64,000 bases of DNA from Gonatopus flavifemur (GCA_018340375.1 JAFFJZ010000001.1:47980001-48044000), one strand, 5' to 3'. Shown: positions 37,853 through 50,603, counted from the first letter of the stretch. Notes: generated from the letters alone by a model not told the origin. A program made the numbers and translations.

Positions 37853-38947
37853 AGGTAACTGTGGGTTGTATCGGCCACTTGAGGGCCACTTTATCCTCGT
37901 CCATCGATAATTTTGAATACTCAGTTGAATGTTTCAATCATTTAAGATTATAGTGTGATTTCTTATACATTATTATAACAGAATATCCATTTAAATGAAC
38001 TCTGAATACACAGATTCATTTTTAATCATCGCCAAAATAAAAGATTCTTTGATGATGCGAATATAGGCCGGTCATAGGTACTGATTATTTCAGCCACCAT
38101 GAGATGGGGTTTTCAGCCGGCAATTGATAAATACATTTCTTATTGGAATATATAATGAAATTTATTGATGCAGGATGAATTGTTTGGCTGTCTATTTCTA
38201 TTTTTCATTAGCATTCCAATTTTTTTATTCATAATAAAATCAATCATTTTCATTAAAATTTTTTATCTTGTAGGATCGATCGTGGAACATTGAATGATTT
38301 GCTTGCTTGTCGTGTGGATAATTCATTTTCTACAGCAGCAATAGCTTTTTTCAAATCGTCCATAGAATATTGTAATCTTTTAGATGCCATTTTCTTCAAA
38401 ACATACATGTTTTGATTTTCATTAATTGCCAAAAAAACATACGTTTGAAAGTTGAAAATGTAAATCAACATCTGGCCGATACACTCAACGGGTTTGTCAG
38501 TTTTGCGAACTCAAACATTTTTTCATTCATGTGAAACGTTCATTTCTTCAATGACCAAAAAGATTTGCAGAATGCATTAAGTCAAACGGTCTGATTTATT
38601 TCATCGTATGTTGATTCGAAAAATTACCAAAAGCGATTATAATATCTTATTCAAACGTACTTACTTTTCAGTCTTCGAGGTTAAGGCCGCTTGTTTTGAC
38701 AAATTTTTATGATTGAGGATGCAAGTCACCTTTATGACAAAAACAATTTCCTATTTAAGCAGGAATACAAGCCATTTATAACTCTCACTTTTATGTTCTT
38801 GAAACATCGAAGAGTTATCCTGCGTTGTGTTCTTCGTTATGTGAAGTTCGCAGTATATAAGAGAAATATATGAAAATAGTGGCCGATATGAAACCAACTT
38901 CGGGTGGCCGATATAACCAACGAGGTCGATACAAGCCACAGTTACCT
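37853..38947 (-). mobile_element. DNA transposon remnant with Psq-type HTH frame (1.1 kb)
   Basis: The left end AGGTAACTGTGGGTTGTAT and the right end (inverted) AGGTAACTGTGGCTTGTAT are a 19-bp repeat with one mismatch. Beyond it tcggccac words recur (ggccac, ggccgatat). The element carries a helix-turn-helix reading frame on the minus strand and nothing else recognisable, so it is a non-autonomous derivative. No clear target duplication was seen. It sits 136 bp after Wdr62 exon 2. Confidence 0.5.
38253..38390 (-). pseudogene. Psq/CENP-B-type HTH N-terminal transposase fragment
   Basis: A 45-codon frame starts MASKRLQYSMDDLKKAIAAV, continues TRQASKSFNVPRSIL, and stops at QDKKF. The pattern 'Y...dL..Ai.av......r.As..f.VPrs.L' is the Psq helix-turn-helix found in Psq proteins and at the N-terminus of Tigger/pogo-like and related transposases. 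No catalytic domain follows, so this is a fragment. It could alternatively be the first exon of a longer lost frame. The frame is also open 27 codons upstream of this Met. Confidence 0.5.
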
Positions 38948-39068
38948 TGTAGATATTTTTTGCGATCTTTTCTTGCAATCTAAAGACAGTCAACGGTTCT
39001 TCGAGTTTCACATTTCAAAGATTTTGGAGAGATTTATTAACAATATTTCGATTATTTATTTCAATTAA

Positions 39069-39750
39069 GGGGAGGTTCTCATCAAGCGAATTCCGAAATA
39101 AAGTGATTTTCTCGAAATTTTTTTCTCAAGAAGGGAGTAAATTAAGAACTCGAGTTATTTGAAACTCATTAAATGGGGATTCGTATCCCGAAACTTTGAA
39201 GGCGTGTTTCTCGAAACCATGTTGTTCAAGTTTAGCTCCACGATATCTCGAAAACTACTGAACGAATCGTTGTTTGTTTTTTTTTATTCTAAAGCTGATT
39301 GAATTTATTGGAGTATGAACCTAAAAGGAGATCAAATTTGCTTTTTTTTTTCCTTTTTATATCACTCTAAAGAGCGAAAAAAAGTGAAAAAACGCTACCA
39401 AAAATTTGCATGTCTGTGATTTTTTTAATTTTTGATTTTCCATTGGTTTTATCGGTACAACCTCCAATAAGTATGATATATTTCATGGAAATTTTTGGAT
39501 TTTTGATTCCCGATAATTTTTGTCACTGCTATAGTGGCGCCTGATTGATCACTGTTTTTTTTAAATGGTTATGTTTCAACACGTATCAACAAATCCCATA
39601 GCATTGATTTTTACTGTAAAAAATTTTTTTTGTACTTGAAGACTCGATTAACAAGTGTGAAAACCCCTGAGTTCTTTATTTACTTCCTCCCATGAAAGGA
39701 AAATTCAAGAAAATCGCCTTATGTTGAACTTGCTAGATGAGAACCTTTCT
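39069..39750 (+). mobile_element. GGGGAGGTTCTC repeat, copy 3 (682 bp)
   Basis: The left end GGGGAGGTTCTCATCAAGCG is directly preceded by TTAA. The right end has decayed (gaacctttct) and is followed by ttag. The body matches the other two copies. Confidence 0.5.
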
Positions 39751-39846
39751 TTAGAGGAATAAAGTCGTTTGAGAATATTTGAACTCTAAAGACTCGAAGT
39801 CTTTACAAAGACCGACAAAAATCTGAAGAATAAAGACTAAGATCTA

Positions 39847-40069
39847 CACCGAGAGAAAAAGTTTCCGGGAACAATAAAATATTTAGTTGAATAGTTGCCA
39901 TAAAGTACTTAATTGATTTGAATCAACTCTCATTAACTCGATTAAATATTCATTCAATTGAAACAGTTATTCAATTGAGTCAATGAAAGTTTATTCAAAT
40001 CAATTAAGTATTTTATGCCGACTATCCAACTAAATGTTTTATTGTTCCCGAAAACTTTTTCTCTCATTG
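39847..40069 (+). mobile_element. CACCG-type foldback (223 bp)
   Basis: It starts CACCGAGAGAAAAAGTTTC and ends with the inverse of CAATGAGAGAAAAAGTTTTC, flanked by TA on both sides. The arms share cgggaacaataaaa and atttagttg, and pair over nearly the whole element, with aattgatttgaat and attcaaatcaatt. Confidence 0.5.
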
Positions 40070-41476
40070 TAGAATAAAGACTACTAAAGATTCGTTGAAT
40101 CATCCTAAATCTTGTAACAAAAGCATGTAAAGATTTGAACATTGTACACAGCGTTGAGCGCATATGGACCCATTTTTGTTCGTCGGAATAAGAATTTTTT
40201 TCCTTGATTTGACTAATTTTTGAGTGAATTAATTTGAATTGGTCTTTTCTTGATATCTTCAATGGATTTTGAATTAATCATAATTGGTTGCATATGAAAA
40301 TTTACTAAGAAACTCAAGTCATATATATATAAACTTGTAATTACATCATAAATGTATTGATTTTCCCTCCCGAACTAGTATTATATTAATTGAAATCTGA
40401 AAATTTCAAAGAACTGCTCTGAGTGATTGTTCCAAAATTTTAACCAATTTATCACATATCCGAACGAATCGGATGGCATAATATTTCACAGTTCTTTCGG
40501 TAATCATTCAATCCGTACGCAAAATAGCTCGTTCGGAATATATATTATATGAAATACGCTTTTCACGAATAAAGGATGTTGGCATGAACAACAAAACTGT
40601 TGGCACTAACTCAACAATATCAATCATTTCCCTATCCACTTGGATCAGCAAATGTATTTCCCCAAGATCAAAAATTTCTGTTTTACCTTGTTCATGAATC
40701 CATAGTGGAGTGGTTTGATGCATAAGAATTGAACCTCGCTTTGGCAAACATTGGACATCGATATGATAATGTTGTGTTCATAAATCAAATTCTTCAAAAT
40801 TCATGAAATTGAAATTTTATCTTATGTGTATTGTTGATAAATAAACAATCGTTGCAATATTTCAATTCTATTTGAACGTGAGGAATGAAAAGCAGAGAGT
40901 CAAGAGATAGAGAGTGATTTGAAATTCTTGTTGAGGTCGGGAGCCAAAACCATTCGATAACGAACGATCACTGAACCGTTCCCTTCGTAACGCCTTTATT
41001 TATTACGTGCAGTTAGTTTTCCTGTTATTCCAATTCACGTTCTTTGTGATTCCTCAATATGTAGCCAGGAACGTTCGTAGAAACTTTTGCAAGAGGGGCA
41101 TTCTAGGGAATAATTGCAAAATATTATCCCAAAAGTAATAACGAAATTTCTTTATGAATAAGGAACTTTGAACCGCCATTCGATGGATTTTTTCCTTTGA
41201 GGGGATTCAGTATTTGATAATAAGAAGTTAAATCGTTCCTGATAAAAGGGAAAAGATTTGCTATTTGCGATGGAAAAAAAATTTTCCTTATTTTTACATT
41301 AGGTGGAATTGATCCAGATTAAAAGAGTAGCAGGGTCGAATACAAAAAAATTCCATCCCAGAAGATTGGAGTTGAATAAGAATGATCTGAAAGATTATGT
41401 GAGAAATCATTCTTTTGTACCACAAAAAGTTGGAAGCAGAAAAATCTGACTAGATTATACTCAAATCGAAACTTAA

Positions 41477-43008
41477 CCCTTTCTGACCTGGCTTAATTCT
41501 GATAATGATAAAAATTTTCTTTCAATAGGCAGTAGTTTCTATAGCTCCTAGTATCAACTCTGAATTTTTACAGAGTTTTAACGTAGATTGAAAATTACTG
41601 GTATGTCCCTTCCATAGGAGAGCATAGGAGAAAAAATTAATCTTCATCAAATTTCAATGATTCAATATATCAAACGAAAATTACAAAGAATTCCAACGAA
41701 ATAAGTAATTTTCCAAAAGAAAAATTCATTAATTATAAATATAGGCTGTTAATGAGTGTTTAGAAACAAAACAGAGTATCAGATTATATATTTTTTTCTA
41801 TTTTCAATTCCAACAGGCGTAGCATATCGGCGCCACATGCAAAGTAGTATCAGTGCAAGGTGTCCAGTTCGGAAATTTTCTATTTCTTTCATTGTTCATT
41901 TCGTTCAACCTGATTTTATAACTGATCGATTCCATTAGAATTCTCCAAGGCTGGACATCCTGCAGTGATACCACTGAAAACTCCAATGTTATAAGAGAGT
42001 TACAACTTTCTTGTAACGGATTCTTATCTTGAAATCCATTGGAACATGATTATTAATTTCTAGTCATTTTTATACGTCGGCCAACCGTAAGAATTTTGTT
42101 CATGTTAATTTTTGTTTGGTACAGTGGGTGGATTTAATCCGTTCCCTGTTACTTTTGACGAGTCGTGGAACACTATGCCATAATTGACAAATTTTTGATA
42201 AAAATTGAATTCCAAACTCCTAAATACTTGAGAAATTATTGATGTAGATCGATGAGATCGTTCAAAAGTTTCGGATTCGAATATTTTGGTTACAATCGGG
42301 ATTCAATTGTGGGTGTTCTTAAGTTGATGAAATTTCCAGGGAACGGATAAAATCTACCGAATGTGACAGTTCAAATATTCGATAACATTGAGCAAATATC
42401 AATGATATTCATAAATTCATAAAATACTTAATCATTATGAACACGTACATGAAATGTAATAATTGTCATCAATTATTTTATGAGTGTTATTGAATATTCG
42501 ATTAGTCGTATTTGAAGAATATATTCAACAACTTTTACCAGCTTTTTTTCAGTATAGTATTCTGTCTTTTTGAATATACACTTGTTACCTCGTTGTAGAT
42601 GAATTTTGCCAACAGGCATCCAGGGTCCATTGCAATGGACACATGATGTTGTTGCATAATATAGCTGTGTATTAAAATACTTTGAAATATGAAAAACACT
42701 TTTTGGTACTCAAAGCCTCTTTGAAGTTGGACATATTTTTTTTTAATATTCAAACCGCATCCTGTGGAATCAGTAAAATTCGTTGAAATAATGGAAATCG
42801 CGGTATCAAGAATGTCGAAATTCTCATCACATTAGCTCCGTTTAAAAACATACCGTACTGAAAATATAATTTTGAATAATTTTCTTATCGTCAATTGACA
42901 CCTTTATCTTGATGATATCATGGGTTTCAAACTGCTCTGATCTGTGGAACGATTGTGATAATTTGCTAAATTCTATGTCCATTGGAATGGACGTCAGGTC
43001 AAAAAGGG
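41477..43008 (+). mobile_element. piggyBac-like element, non-autonomous (1,532 bp)
   Basis: The left end CCCTTTCTGACCTG and the inverted right end CCCTTTTTGACCTG differ by one base. They are flanked by TTAA at 41473-41476 and 43009-43012, the piggyBac signature. Near the right end there are two GTCCATTG.AATGGAC palindromes (about 42626 and 42977). I see no transposase frame of useful length, so it is a deletion derivative or a decayed copy. Confidence 0.5.
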
Positions 43009-45329
43009 TTAATGAGAAATTGCAAATCAGGATCTTGATAAAGTACAAAAATTAGATACAAGAGTTAGTAAGTAGTTTGCATAAATTTTCCAGATAAAGT
43101 ATAAAAGAACTGATAGAATGTAAATCAGGCGCTTGAAGTTGAATTATAAATTTCATCTATTCAATAAACTAGCAGTGTATTCAAAGATTGCTGAAGCTTG
43201 GATATCAGCAATAATTATCAACGTGCATTAACATTCAGATCTCCATAGAATGAACCAGATTTATAAACATCAATATGCATGAGCCGGTTGAACCTCTTTT
43301 ATACACAACAAGTCATTCCATTTCTCCAATAACTCCTCATAAATCAAAGTGTGATTCATCGCGATATGCGAACGAAACGAACCTTCTTTTGATACAAAAT
43401 TTCGTCACAATGCTCAATTGTGTGACTCGATGATGCACAGGATCTATTCTAATGCGGATCAGGGGAAGTGTATCTCTTTCCAGTAAACCTTGTTTACCCG
43501 AGGGAAATAGTCCAGTTCAGTATTGAACATCCAAATTTTCTAATCATTTCAAAGAATTTATTCTTCTATATTTTCGTCAACTAGATTTTTGTACACAAAA
43601 TCTGTTGTCACGCATGCATCGCAGGTATAGATATGAACGTTAAACGACAGACAGCAGAACAGTTCTATGTACACACCAGCGGAGAAACTATTAAACGACG
43701 TTAATGTTCTGAAGGATTTCATTGAAATTGATGGTGGTAATAAAAGCAAAAAAATAACCGAACCAACTGACAATTTAAATTTTATGGTAGCAAACTTTAC
43801 TGTAATGGGCCAACTCGACGTTTGATTTAAGAACGATCGTATAACAGTCATCTTTTATATATATAAAAAGAAGTTGCCAATTTCGAAAGAAATTGAGTGG
43901 AATCTTCTTACATCGAAAACATAGGGACTCTCTTCGAGATTCTCATAGAGAAAACATCATTGATTTGATTTTCATACTTTTCCATCTACGATGTAATGAA
44001 ATGCGGAGAAAAATACGGTTAGAAAATAAAGTAATTTTCGATCAAATCTAAGAATATTTCGTACTTTTCTTAGTGAAAATACAAAATCATACGTAACAGA
44101 AGTTGGAAAAAAATATAAACTTTCCTTTTCAAAATTTATCAGTTTATATTCGTGTAATTTATTTGTTTTGTTGAGGAAAAATACAAATCGTCCAATAATC
44201 GTTTTCCTCAAAAGAAATTGTTAAATCCGAAATTGATCTGTCTCAATTCTATATTTCAGATTCAGCCACAATCTTCGGTTTCCCTATGAAATATCTGTAC
44301 GCGTAAAGCAATAATATATCCCGTGTCTAGTTACACGAAAGTTGTTACGAGATCCGAGAGACTGTTCAAGTATTGAAAAACAACAACATATTCGAATAAC
44401 ATATCGATGATAATAAAAGGAAAGAGAAAGTCTCGGTAAAGATGAAAGATAAAAATTCAAGGTATTCATTCACAATTATGATCGATTGTTAAATTATAGT
44501 TCGATTAGAAATAATTATTACCTCGGTCTAGTCACAATGAGATTCCGTCGTGATCCTTTTCAACTTGGTTGCTATTTATTACCGACTGTCCGAGGTTGAA
44601 GATAAATTTAATTGAATACCAAATAGACGCAAGCCGACAGGAAAAAAATTATTTCCATTCCACTTTGCTGTTTCGTTTCGTTTTGTTTCGTTTCGTTCTC
44701 TACTATCGTCTCAAAAGCGGACATAAACAATATAGGATGAAGTTTCAACCATGTTTATCTACACGACGCGTGTGGGCCGTACAAATTTTCTTTGGAAAAA
44801 TTTCACGTATAGGTCGTTGACATTGAACCCAGACGTGATTGGAAATACACTTGGAATATATAAAAGTCTCCATTTGTTATCTTTGTAATTATTATGTTGA
44901 AGCGACGAGCTTAATAAAAGACTTACTTTAGATGGAGATAATGTTGTGATTTGAGATTTATATTTCCACTTTCTGTACGAACAGGGTATTGAAAGCTTTC
45001 TTAGGTTCATTTCTTTAGGAAACTCCAATCGCAAGATCGATATTAGTTACGTGCGATGCATTTTCGATGTACGAACGTGTATGCGATATTGTATTCATAC
45101 TTCCATACGCGTGTCTAGTATATCCAATTCTGGAATTGTTCGGATCGATTCAACCCAGCTCCAACGGTGACAAAAGAAATACGCTCAAGCGGGTAGAATT
45201 TTGGTCCATTCAACTGCGAAACTGTTCATTCACGCACGTAAAATTATCAGGGAAATTCTTTAAGAGCTTTGATTCGCGTGTTTTTTTCTGTGATTTATGG
45301 TATTGCGAATAAACTTTGAATGCAATATC

Positions 45330-45442
45330 CGGATGGAAAAATTCTCAAAATCATATATAATTTATGTATAAATTCAATGCAGTTTATACATAATTTTTAT
45401 ATAATTCTATATAAATTATATACAATTTTGAAAATTTTTCAC
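45330..45442 (+). repeat. AT-rich foldback
   Basis: ggatggaaaaattctcaaaat and attttgaaaatttttcact are roughly inverted ends. Inside, ATATAATTTATGTATAAA and TTTATACATAATTTTTATAT are inverted words. No target duplication is clear. Confidence 0.5.
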
Positions 45443-46330
45443 TTATATATTTCCTAAATGTTGTCTGATAATTCTCTTTATTTAAAATGAAATATTGAGA
45501 ATATTATCATGAAAGGAATGCTCAATATTCAACATTGAATAATTGTTGAAGGAGTAATTTAAAATAAATTAAATGACAACTGAGGTTAGATCTATAATGA
45601 TATTTGATTTACTTTCATGTGACCAACAATACGACACAATACGTTACAATCCTTCGAATATTCAGCTGAATTCAGCCGGACTTGATTAGCTTTTGATAAT
45701 TGAAACCACACATGACTCACACACACGGAAAAGAGATCCTTGTAGGGATGAAGTGTTTGTCGTGTTGATGGGGGTCCTTTCCAGAGCTAATCAATTGGAG
45801 ATCGATCTAATTATCCATTTTTTACTCCCAGTAGTCCAGCTGTCCTTCTTAGAATCCCTTAGATTTTCTTATCCTTGGATATTTATTCATTGAGTGATTT
45901 ATTCAATGACTGGTGATACATCGACGTCGATTGGATTTCTATTGATAGATCTATATATATATATACACAGGGTGCCCCATTTTAAATAGCCAGGGCTTAT
46001 ATCTCCCAAAGTAATGGGGCTGGAAGAAAAATCCTCGGGAAAAAGTTGCAGGGTTCAGAAGGGGACATTTGATGATAACCTCGATTTCGACCTCAGACTC
46101 CATCTTCAAGGTCATCTTTGAGGTCAACTTGTGTTTTTCAAATGAGACCCCCTATTTTTGACTACATCCTTGGAATATACGTTGAAGACCAAGAAACTTT
46201 TGTCTGAACTAGTTTCCTGAAATTTGCGAAGATAGCTCTCTAATCGATAAAGAAAGAAAGGAGATTCAAGAAACACTCTTGTTGCTTTCTGTGCGGAACA
46301 ATACTTACCTCTTCAGCTTTTGCTCCTCAA

Positions 46331-46791
46331 CAGGGCCGTATATGTATCGCAAATGAAGGTAACGTATTCGAGCATTCAGTCCCTAACAGCACATCCACCG
46401 ATTTCTACGTCGCATCTCCGTGGACTCCACGTCGATGAATGGTGGACGTGGATAGAACATGGATGAACGGAGATCCCACGTGAAGGCAACATGGAGGCAA
46501 CGTAGAAATGTCCAGTGTTGTACGGGTGAATTTACGAGATGATTGGATCAGGGAATTATCACTCAATTACGGAACCCGACTATTCCCAAAACTCACAGAC
46601 ACATACCTCTCTAGTCGAAATAATCGGCCCTTTCCAGGGCCACAGTGATGTGTAAAGTCCGATTGCGCAACCTCTTCGTGGTGCACATTAGGTAACGCTA
46701 ATGCCGACGGCAGTTCCCCGAAGATTGGGAACCTGGGCCGGATTCAGGCAGGTGGGGGCCAATGCCCCCATCGGCCCCTAATTCGGCCCTG
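46331..46791 (+). mobile_element. possible hAT-like insert in the foldback core
   Basis: It begins CAGGGCCGTATATG and ends CCTAATTCGGCCCTG, giving 8-bp inverted ends CAGGGCCG of a form common in hAT elements. No 8-bp target duplication is visible (ctcctcaa versus ttgggaag). The flanks instead continue the outer palindrome, so the ends may simply be part of the foldback arms. Confidence 0.5.
46400..46510 (+). repeat. palindrome ATTTCTACGT...ACGTAGAAAT
   Basis: Inside the GC-richer core, ATTTCTACGTCGCATCTCCG is mirrored by CGGAGAT...CAACGTAGAAAT about 60 bp later. GGACTCCACGTC and GGTGGACGTGGAT lie between as a second inverted pair. Confidence 0.5.
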
Positions 46792-47859
46792 TTGGGAAGA
46801 AATAACTGTTGGTGAGAGTGTTTCTTGAATCTCCTTTCTTTCTTTATCGATTAAATCGCCACCTTCGCAAATTTCAGGAAACTAGTTCACAGAAAAATTT
46901 CTTGGTTTTCAACGCACATTCCAAGGATGTAGTAAAAAATAGGAGGTCTCATTTGAAAAACACAAGTTGACCTCAAAATGACCTTGAAGATGGAGTCTGA
47001 GGTCGAAGTCAAGGTTACCATCAAATGTCCCTCTCAGAACTCTGCAACCTTCTCCCGAGACTTTTTCTCCCAGCTCCATTACTTTGAGAGATATAAGCCC
47101 TGGCTATTTAAAATGGAACACCCTGTATATATATAACTCGAGTGAAATTTGTAGTCAAGTATGAGCTCTCTCCGACGACTGATGATTAGCGATTTTCCAC
47201 TTTTCCTACGTTCTTCCTTGGACCTCCCTACTTATCCCTCTTTTCTCTCTCATTATCGTGCCCACTCCCATTTGCCTTTATCCCCATCACAGTTGATTGG
47301 GAATCAGCATCTTTAGCCTGTATGGAAATTAATTCTTGAATTCAGGTAGGGCAGGTATTTAAGGCTCTGTTTTGGTCGCCATGCATTCATTTTCAAGGCC
47401 TGCGCTATATTCCCAGCTTGAGCCTATGATAGTATGATAAATTGTTACGAAGGTTATTAATATTCCAAAGAGAAAATATCCCATCTAACATTACTTCGTT
47501 CACATATCATCGAACTGCATTAGAAACATGAATTATTAACTTGTATCTAATATCAAATGGGAAATTCATTGAATTTCATTCAATCCTGTGCTGGGTTAAA
47601 ACGAGAAAACTTTAGTTCTGAAAATTATAAATTGGAAGCTATTCTATTTCAATTTTCAATTACCATGGTACTTGAACTATTTATATTATTGAAATTTGAA
47701 CTGTAAACTTCGTTTAAAAATGTACTGCAAGGTTTTGGATCTTCAACAGCTGGGGGTTTTGTTATTAATTGTACCAATTCGTTCCAATGAAATATTTAAA
47801 CTTCAGCAACATAACTATTTCCAGTTGGTGTAGGGTTTGGACACGTGAGAATGTTGAAA

Positions 47860-48140
47860 TTGAAATTCTTGGAGGAACTTCCAACGGGACAAAGAGTCAA
47901 AATCATGTCAAAATTCTTGCCAAAGTGGTCATTTTTTTTATGAAATGTTCAGAAACTCTTGAAATAAAAATAAGCCAGGTGACACCCCATCTTGCACGAT
48001 GCCCAAAAATTGGGCCTTATCTGGTCCATTTTTTGTTCCAAGAATTTCTGAACATTATGTCAAAAGAATCATCACTTTGGCCAAAATTTTGGCATGGTAT
48101 TGACTTATTGTTCCTATTGGGACTTGAGGAACATGGCGAG
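47860..48140 (+). repeat. foldback covering a spurious 168-codon frame
   Basis: ggaggaacttccaacggga and tcccaataggaacaataag are roughly inverted outer arms. The inner arms ccaaagtggtcatttttttt and gaatcatcactttggccaaaa, and atgttcagaaactcttg and its inverse, pair well. It lies 35 bp before the 48176 element. The longest intronic open frame (47769-48275) crosses it and is not protein-like. Confidence 0.5.
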
Positions 48141-48175
48141 GTTCTATACGGATTCAAGTTGGATATCCTAATATT

Positions 48176-48456
48176 CACGGAAAAAAAGGAAAGAACCGTG
48201 GCAGCTATTCACTTTTTTAGCACCCTTCTTTCACCGCTGTACCGATTTTTTAGCTACCACGGTGAGAAATCGTAGCGATAATTGCAGAGATTTTGTGGTT
48301 GATATTTGGATAGCTAAATAATTTAGCTGTTAAATTTTCGTTGCGACAGCTACATATCTTGCTACTACCGCTCAGTGAATAGCTGTGACAGCAAAAAAAT
48401 AGCTCCCGTAGCTAATTTTTAGCTATCCAAATAATAGCTAATTATTTTTTCCCGTG
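48176..48456 (+). mobile_element. CACGG-type MITE, TAGCT word (281 bp)
   Basis: It starts CACGGAAAAAAAGGAAAGA and ends AATTATTTTTTCCCGTG, flanked by TT on both sides. CAGCTA/TAGCTG and TAGCTATCC words occur at least ten times in both orientations. Related copies are at 18093 and 53434. Confidence 0.5.
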
Positions 48457-50414
48457 TTTTCGTAACATAAGAGCATATTAGTAATTCATCTAGGCTCCAC
48501 ATAAGTTTTATACAAGTATGCTTAGATCGGGATCTTTGGAAGAATGTGGAAAGCCTGGCAAGGCCCTATGCGGGCTGTAGTTAGTTGGTCTGAAATTTTA
48601 ATAACAGGGGTCAACATTGATAATGGATCTTAGCCCCACATAAAAAAAATCTGAGCAAATATTAGGAACCCGATTGGATCCCTTATTGGTTAAGGCTCAG
48701 CGGTTTCAAGGTTGGATACCTAATATACCTGCAAATGCCTGGAAAATTTCCACATGGTAGAATTGAAGAAATTCAATCAAATGCAGATCTTGAAATGTTA
48801 AAGAAAAGTTATATAAAAAATGTACCATACTTTCCAATGAAATTGATAGAAATTATAGCAATTTTCATGATGTTTGTGTAAACAATCGTGTTTCCTTTAT
48901 TTCTTCAAAGATATCAAAGTACTTTGAAATATTTTCTTTCATTTTGATTTTCACATTCACGTTCTTCTCTTTTATAAACACACATGTTAGATACGCGCAC
49001 TCATGTGTTCTGCTTTTTCTCTTCTTTTTCCTTTTCGTAGTATACAAAGAGTAAACCTGGAGAACGGGAACACCGCGTGTACATTTAAGGTCAAGATTTC
49101 AAGAACCACCTCTCGTTTTCTTGCAACCATAACGTTGAGCAAGACTAAATTCCCAGTAAGATTCTATGAGCCTCCGTCTCTTTCTCTTTCTTTCACTATG
49201 ACGAAGTTTCCACCGCCTTAACGGATTGAAACCGGATCAAAATAAAATTATCCAATCGTCTTTGCTCGACTAAAAGCACGTAAAAAGTTCCCTCTTGTAA
49301 GTTCTTCTGGATATTGGATAATGCTTGTTTTTTTGTTCTTTCACTTTGATCTGAATCCGATACAACGATAAAACCATGGTTTGGAATACTTGTTCATATT
49401 TACATCTATCCGCTACGACATTTCCTTTGATATAGCGAAAACAAATTCTTTCACACAAGGAAAGAAGAAAATTACAAAAATCCATAGCGTAACGCGACAG
49501 CTAGTGTTGGGCGATATCGATTTGCCGGGAAGGAGATTTTCTATAAAATGTGTGTGCAGTCCTGATTGATATTTTATGAAATTTAATATGAAATCGACAC
49601 AGTTTGTATCAAAAAACATATCGATACTTCCATAGATCATCGATCACTAGCGACAATGTATCACTTCGAACTTTTAAATTGATATTTTTACACCATATAT
49701 TTTCATGTTATTGAAATAAAATCGGAATTACTTGTTTTTCCCTTACAAATTTGTCATTTTTCTTGATCCATAACACGAAATCTACATTTCTATTGTCATT
49801 CAACGAATGTTGCCAGCTTCTTTTTTCGTGTAAAGGATATATGAAATGTCAACTCATATGTATACTATGAAAAAGAAATAATTATGAATTGATTCAAATT
49901 CATAGTTGGTTCAAGTGTGCATAGTTAATCACAGATTCGAATTGATTCAATGAAGGAGTTATATCTAATTATTTAATGCAAAATCAGAGAATTTTCATAA
50001 TGTTTTTCATTACGTCAACAAAATTTTGTTCAGAAACACTGAAAAGTGTCCATCAGTGCGTATTTCAGAGTAGTTATCCGAATTTTCTCATCAGAAAATC
50101 TCGAAAATTGGAAGAAATACAGCCATATCTTCGAAATGTCTTTGTTTTCTTTCATTATAGATTGGGATGAGATTCTGAAAATCAGGAACCACAAAGATTT
50201 CATGACTCGTGGATAAAGGGTAAAATTTTTTGTTTCAATTTTAATTTTCAAAGCACCGAATATTCCAATTTTCGCCCCATGAAAGTACAAATTTTCTATC
50301 AAATGAAAACCCATTTGTTTGCAAGCAGTAGGTAATAATGGGAAAAAAGACGTTTTGAAGCAACGGCTGTATTTTCTCCAATTTTGAAGATTTCTGTATG
50401 AGAAATTGTATATG

Positions 50415-50603
50415 CACAGAGACAAAAAATTGCTGTCACAGTGACATCTAATTTTGCTGGGTATCTTTTGGTGAAGCCGCGAATTTTTTATTGTGACAGC
50501 GATTTTTCAGCTGTGGCAGCAATTTGTAGCTGGATTAGCAAAAAGATTTGCAATTCTGTATATGATACCTACATTTGTTGCATCATCGAATGTTTTTTCC
50601 GTG
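50415..50603 (+). mobile_element. CACAG/CACGG-type MITE, GCTGTGACAG word
   Basis: It starts CACAGAGACAAAAAATTGCTG and ends gttttttCCGTG. The interior has gctgtcacag, ttgtgacagcg, cagctgtggcagc and tagctgg words. Flanks are TG and TA, so a duplication is not proven. Confidence 0.5.

Larger units (their letters stand above)
45968..47125 (+). mobile_element. 1.16-kb foldback transposon, CAGGGTG ends in TA repeats
   Basis: The left end CAGGGTGCCCCATTTTAAAT and the inverted right end CAGGGTGTTCCATTTTAAAT lie inside TATATATA tracts, fitting insertion at TA. Arms of about 320 bp pair (45968-46290 with 46805-47125), including gacctcagactccatcttca and its inverse. The centre at about 46290-46800 is unrelated, GC-richer sequence. 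No transposase frame was seen. Confidence 0.5.

Noticed and set aside
47769..48275. 168-codon + strand open frame, the longest in the 16.8-kb intron
   Set aside because: It crosses the foldback at 47860-48140 and the left end of the 48176 MITE. It has no recognisable motif, and palindromic arms read as coding explain its length.
50030..50425. 131-codon minus-strand frame
   Set aside because: The sequence shows inverted duplicates (ccgaattttctcatcagaaa against cttcaaaattgg...ctgtatgagaaa), so the frame is a by-product of a palindrome. No domain is seen.
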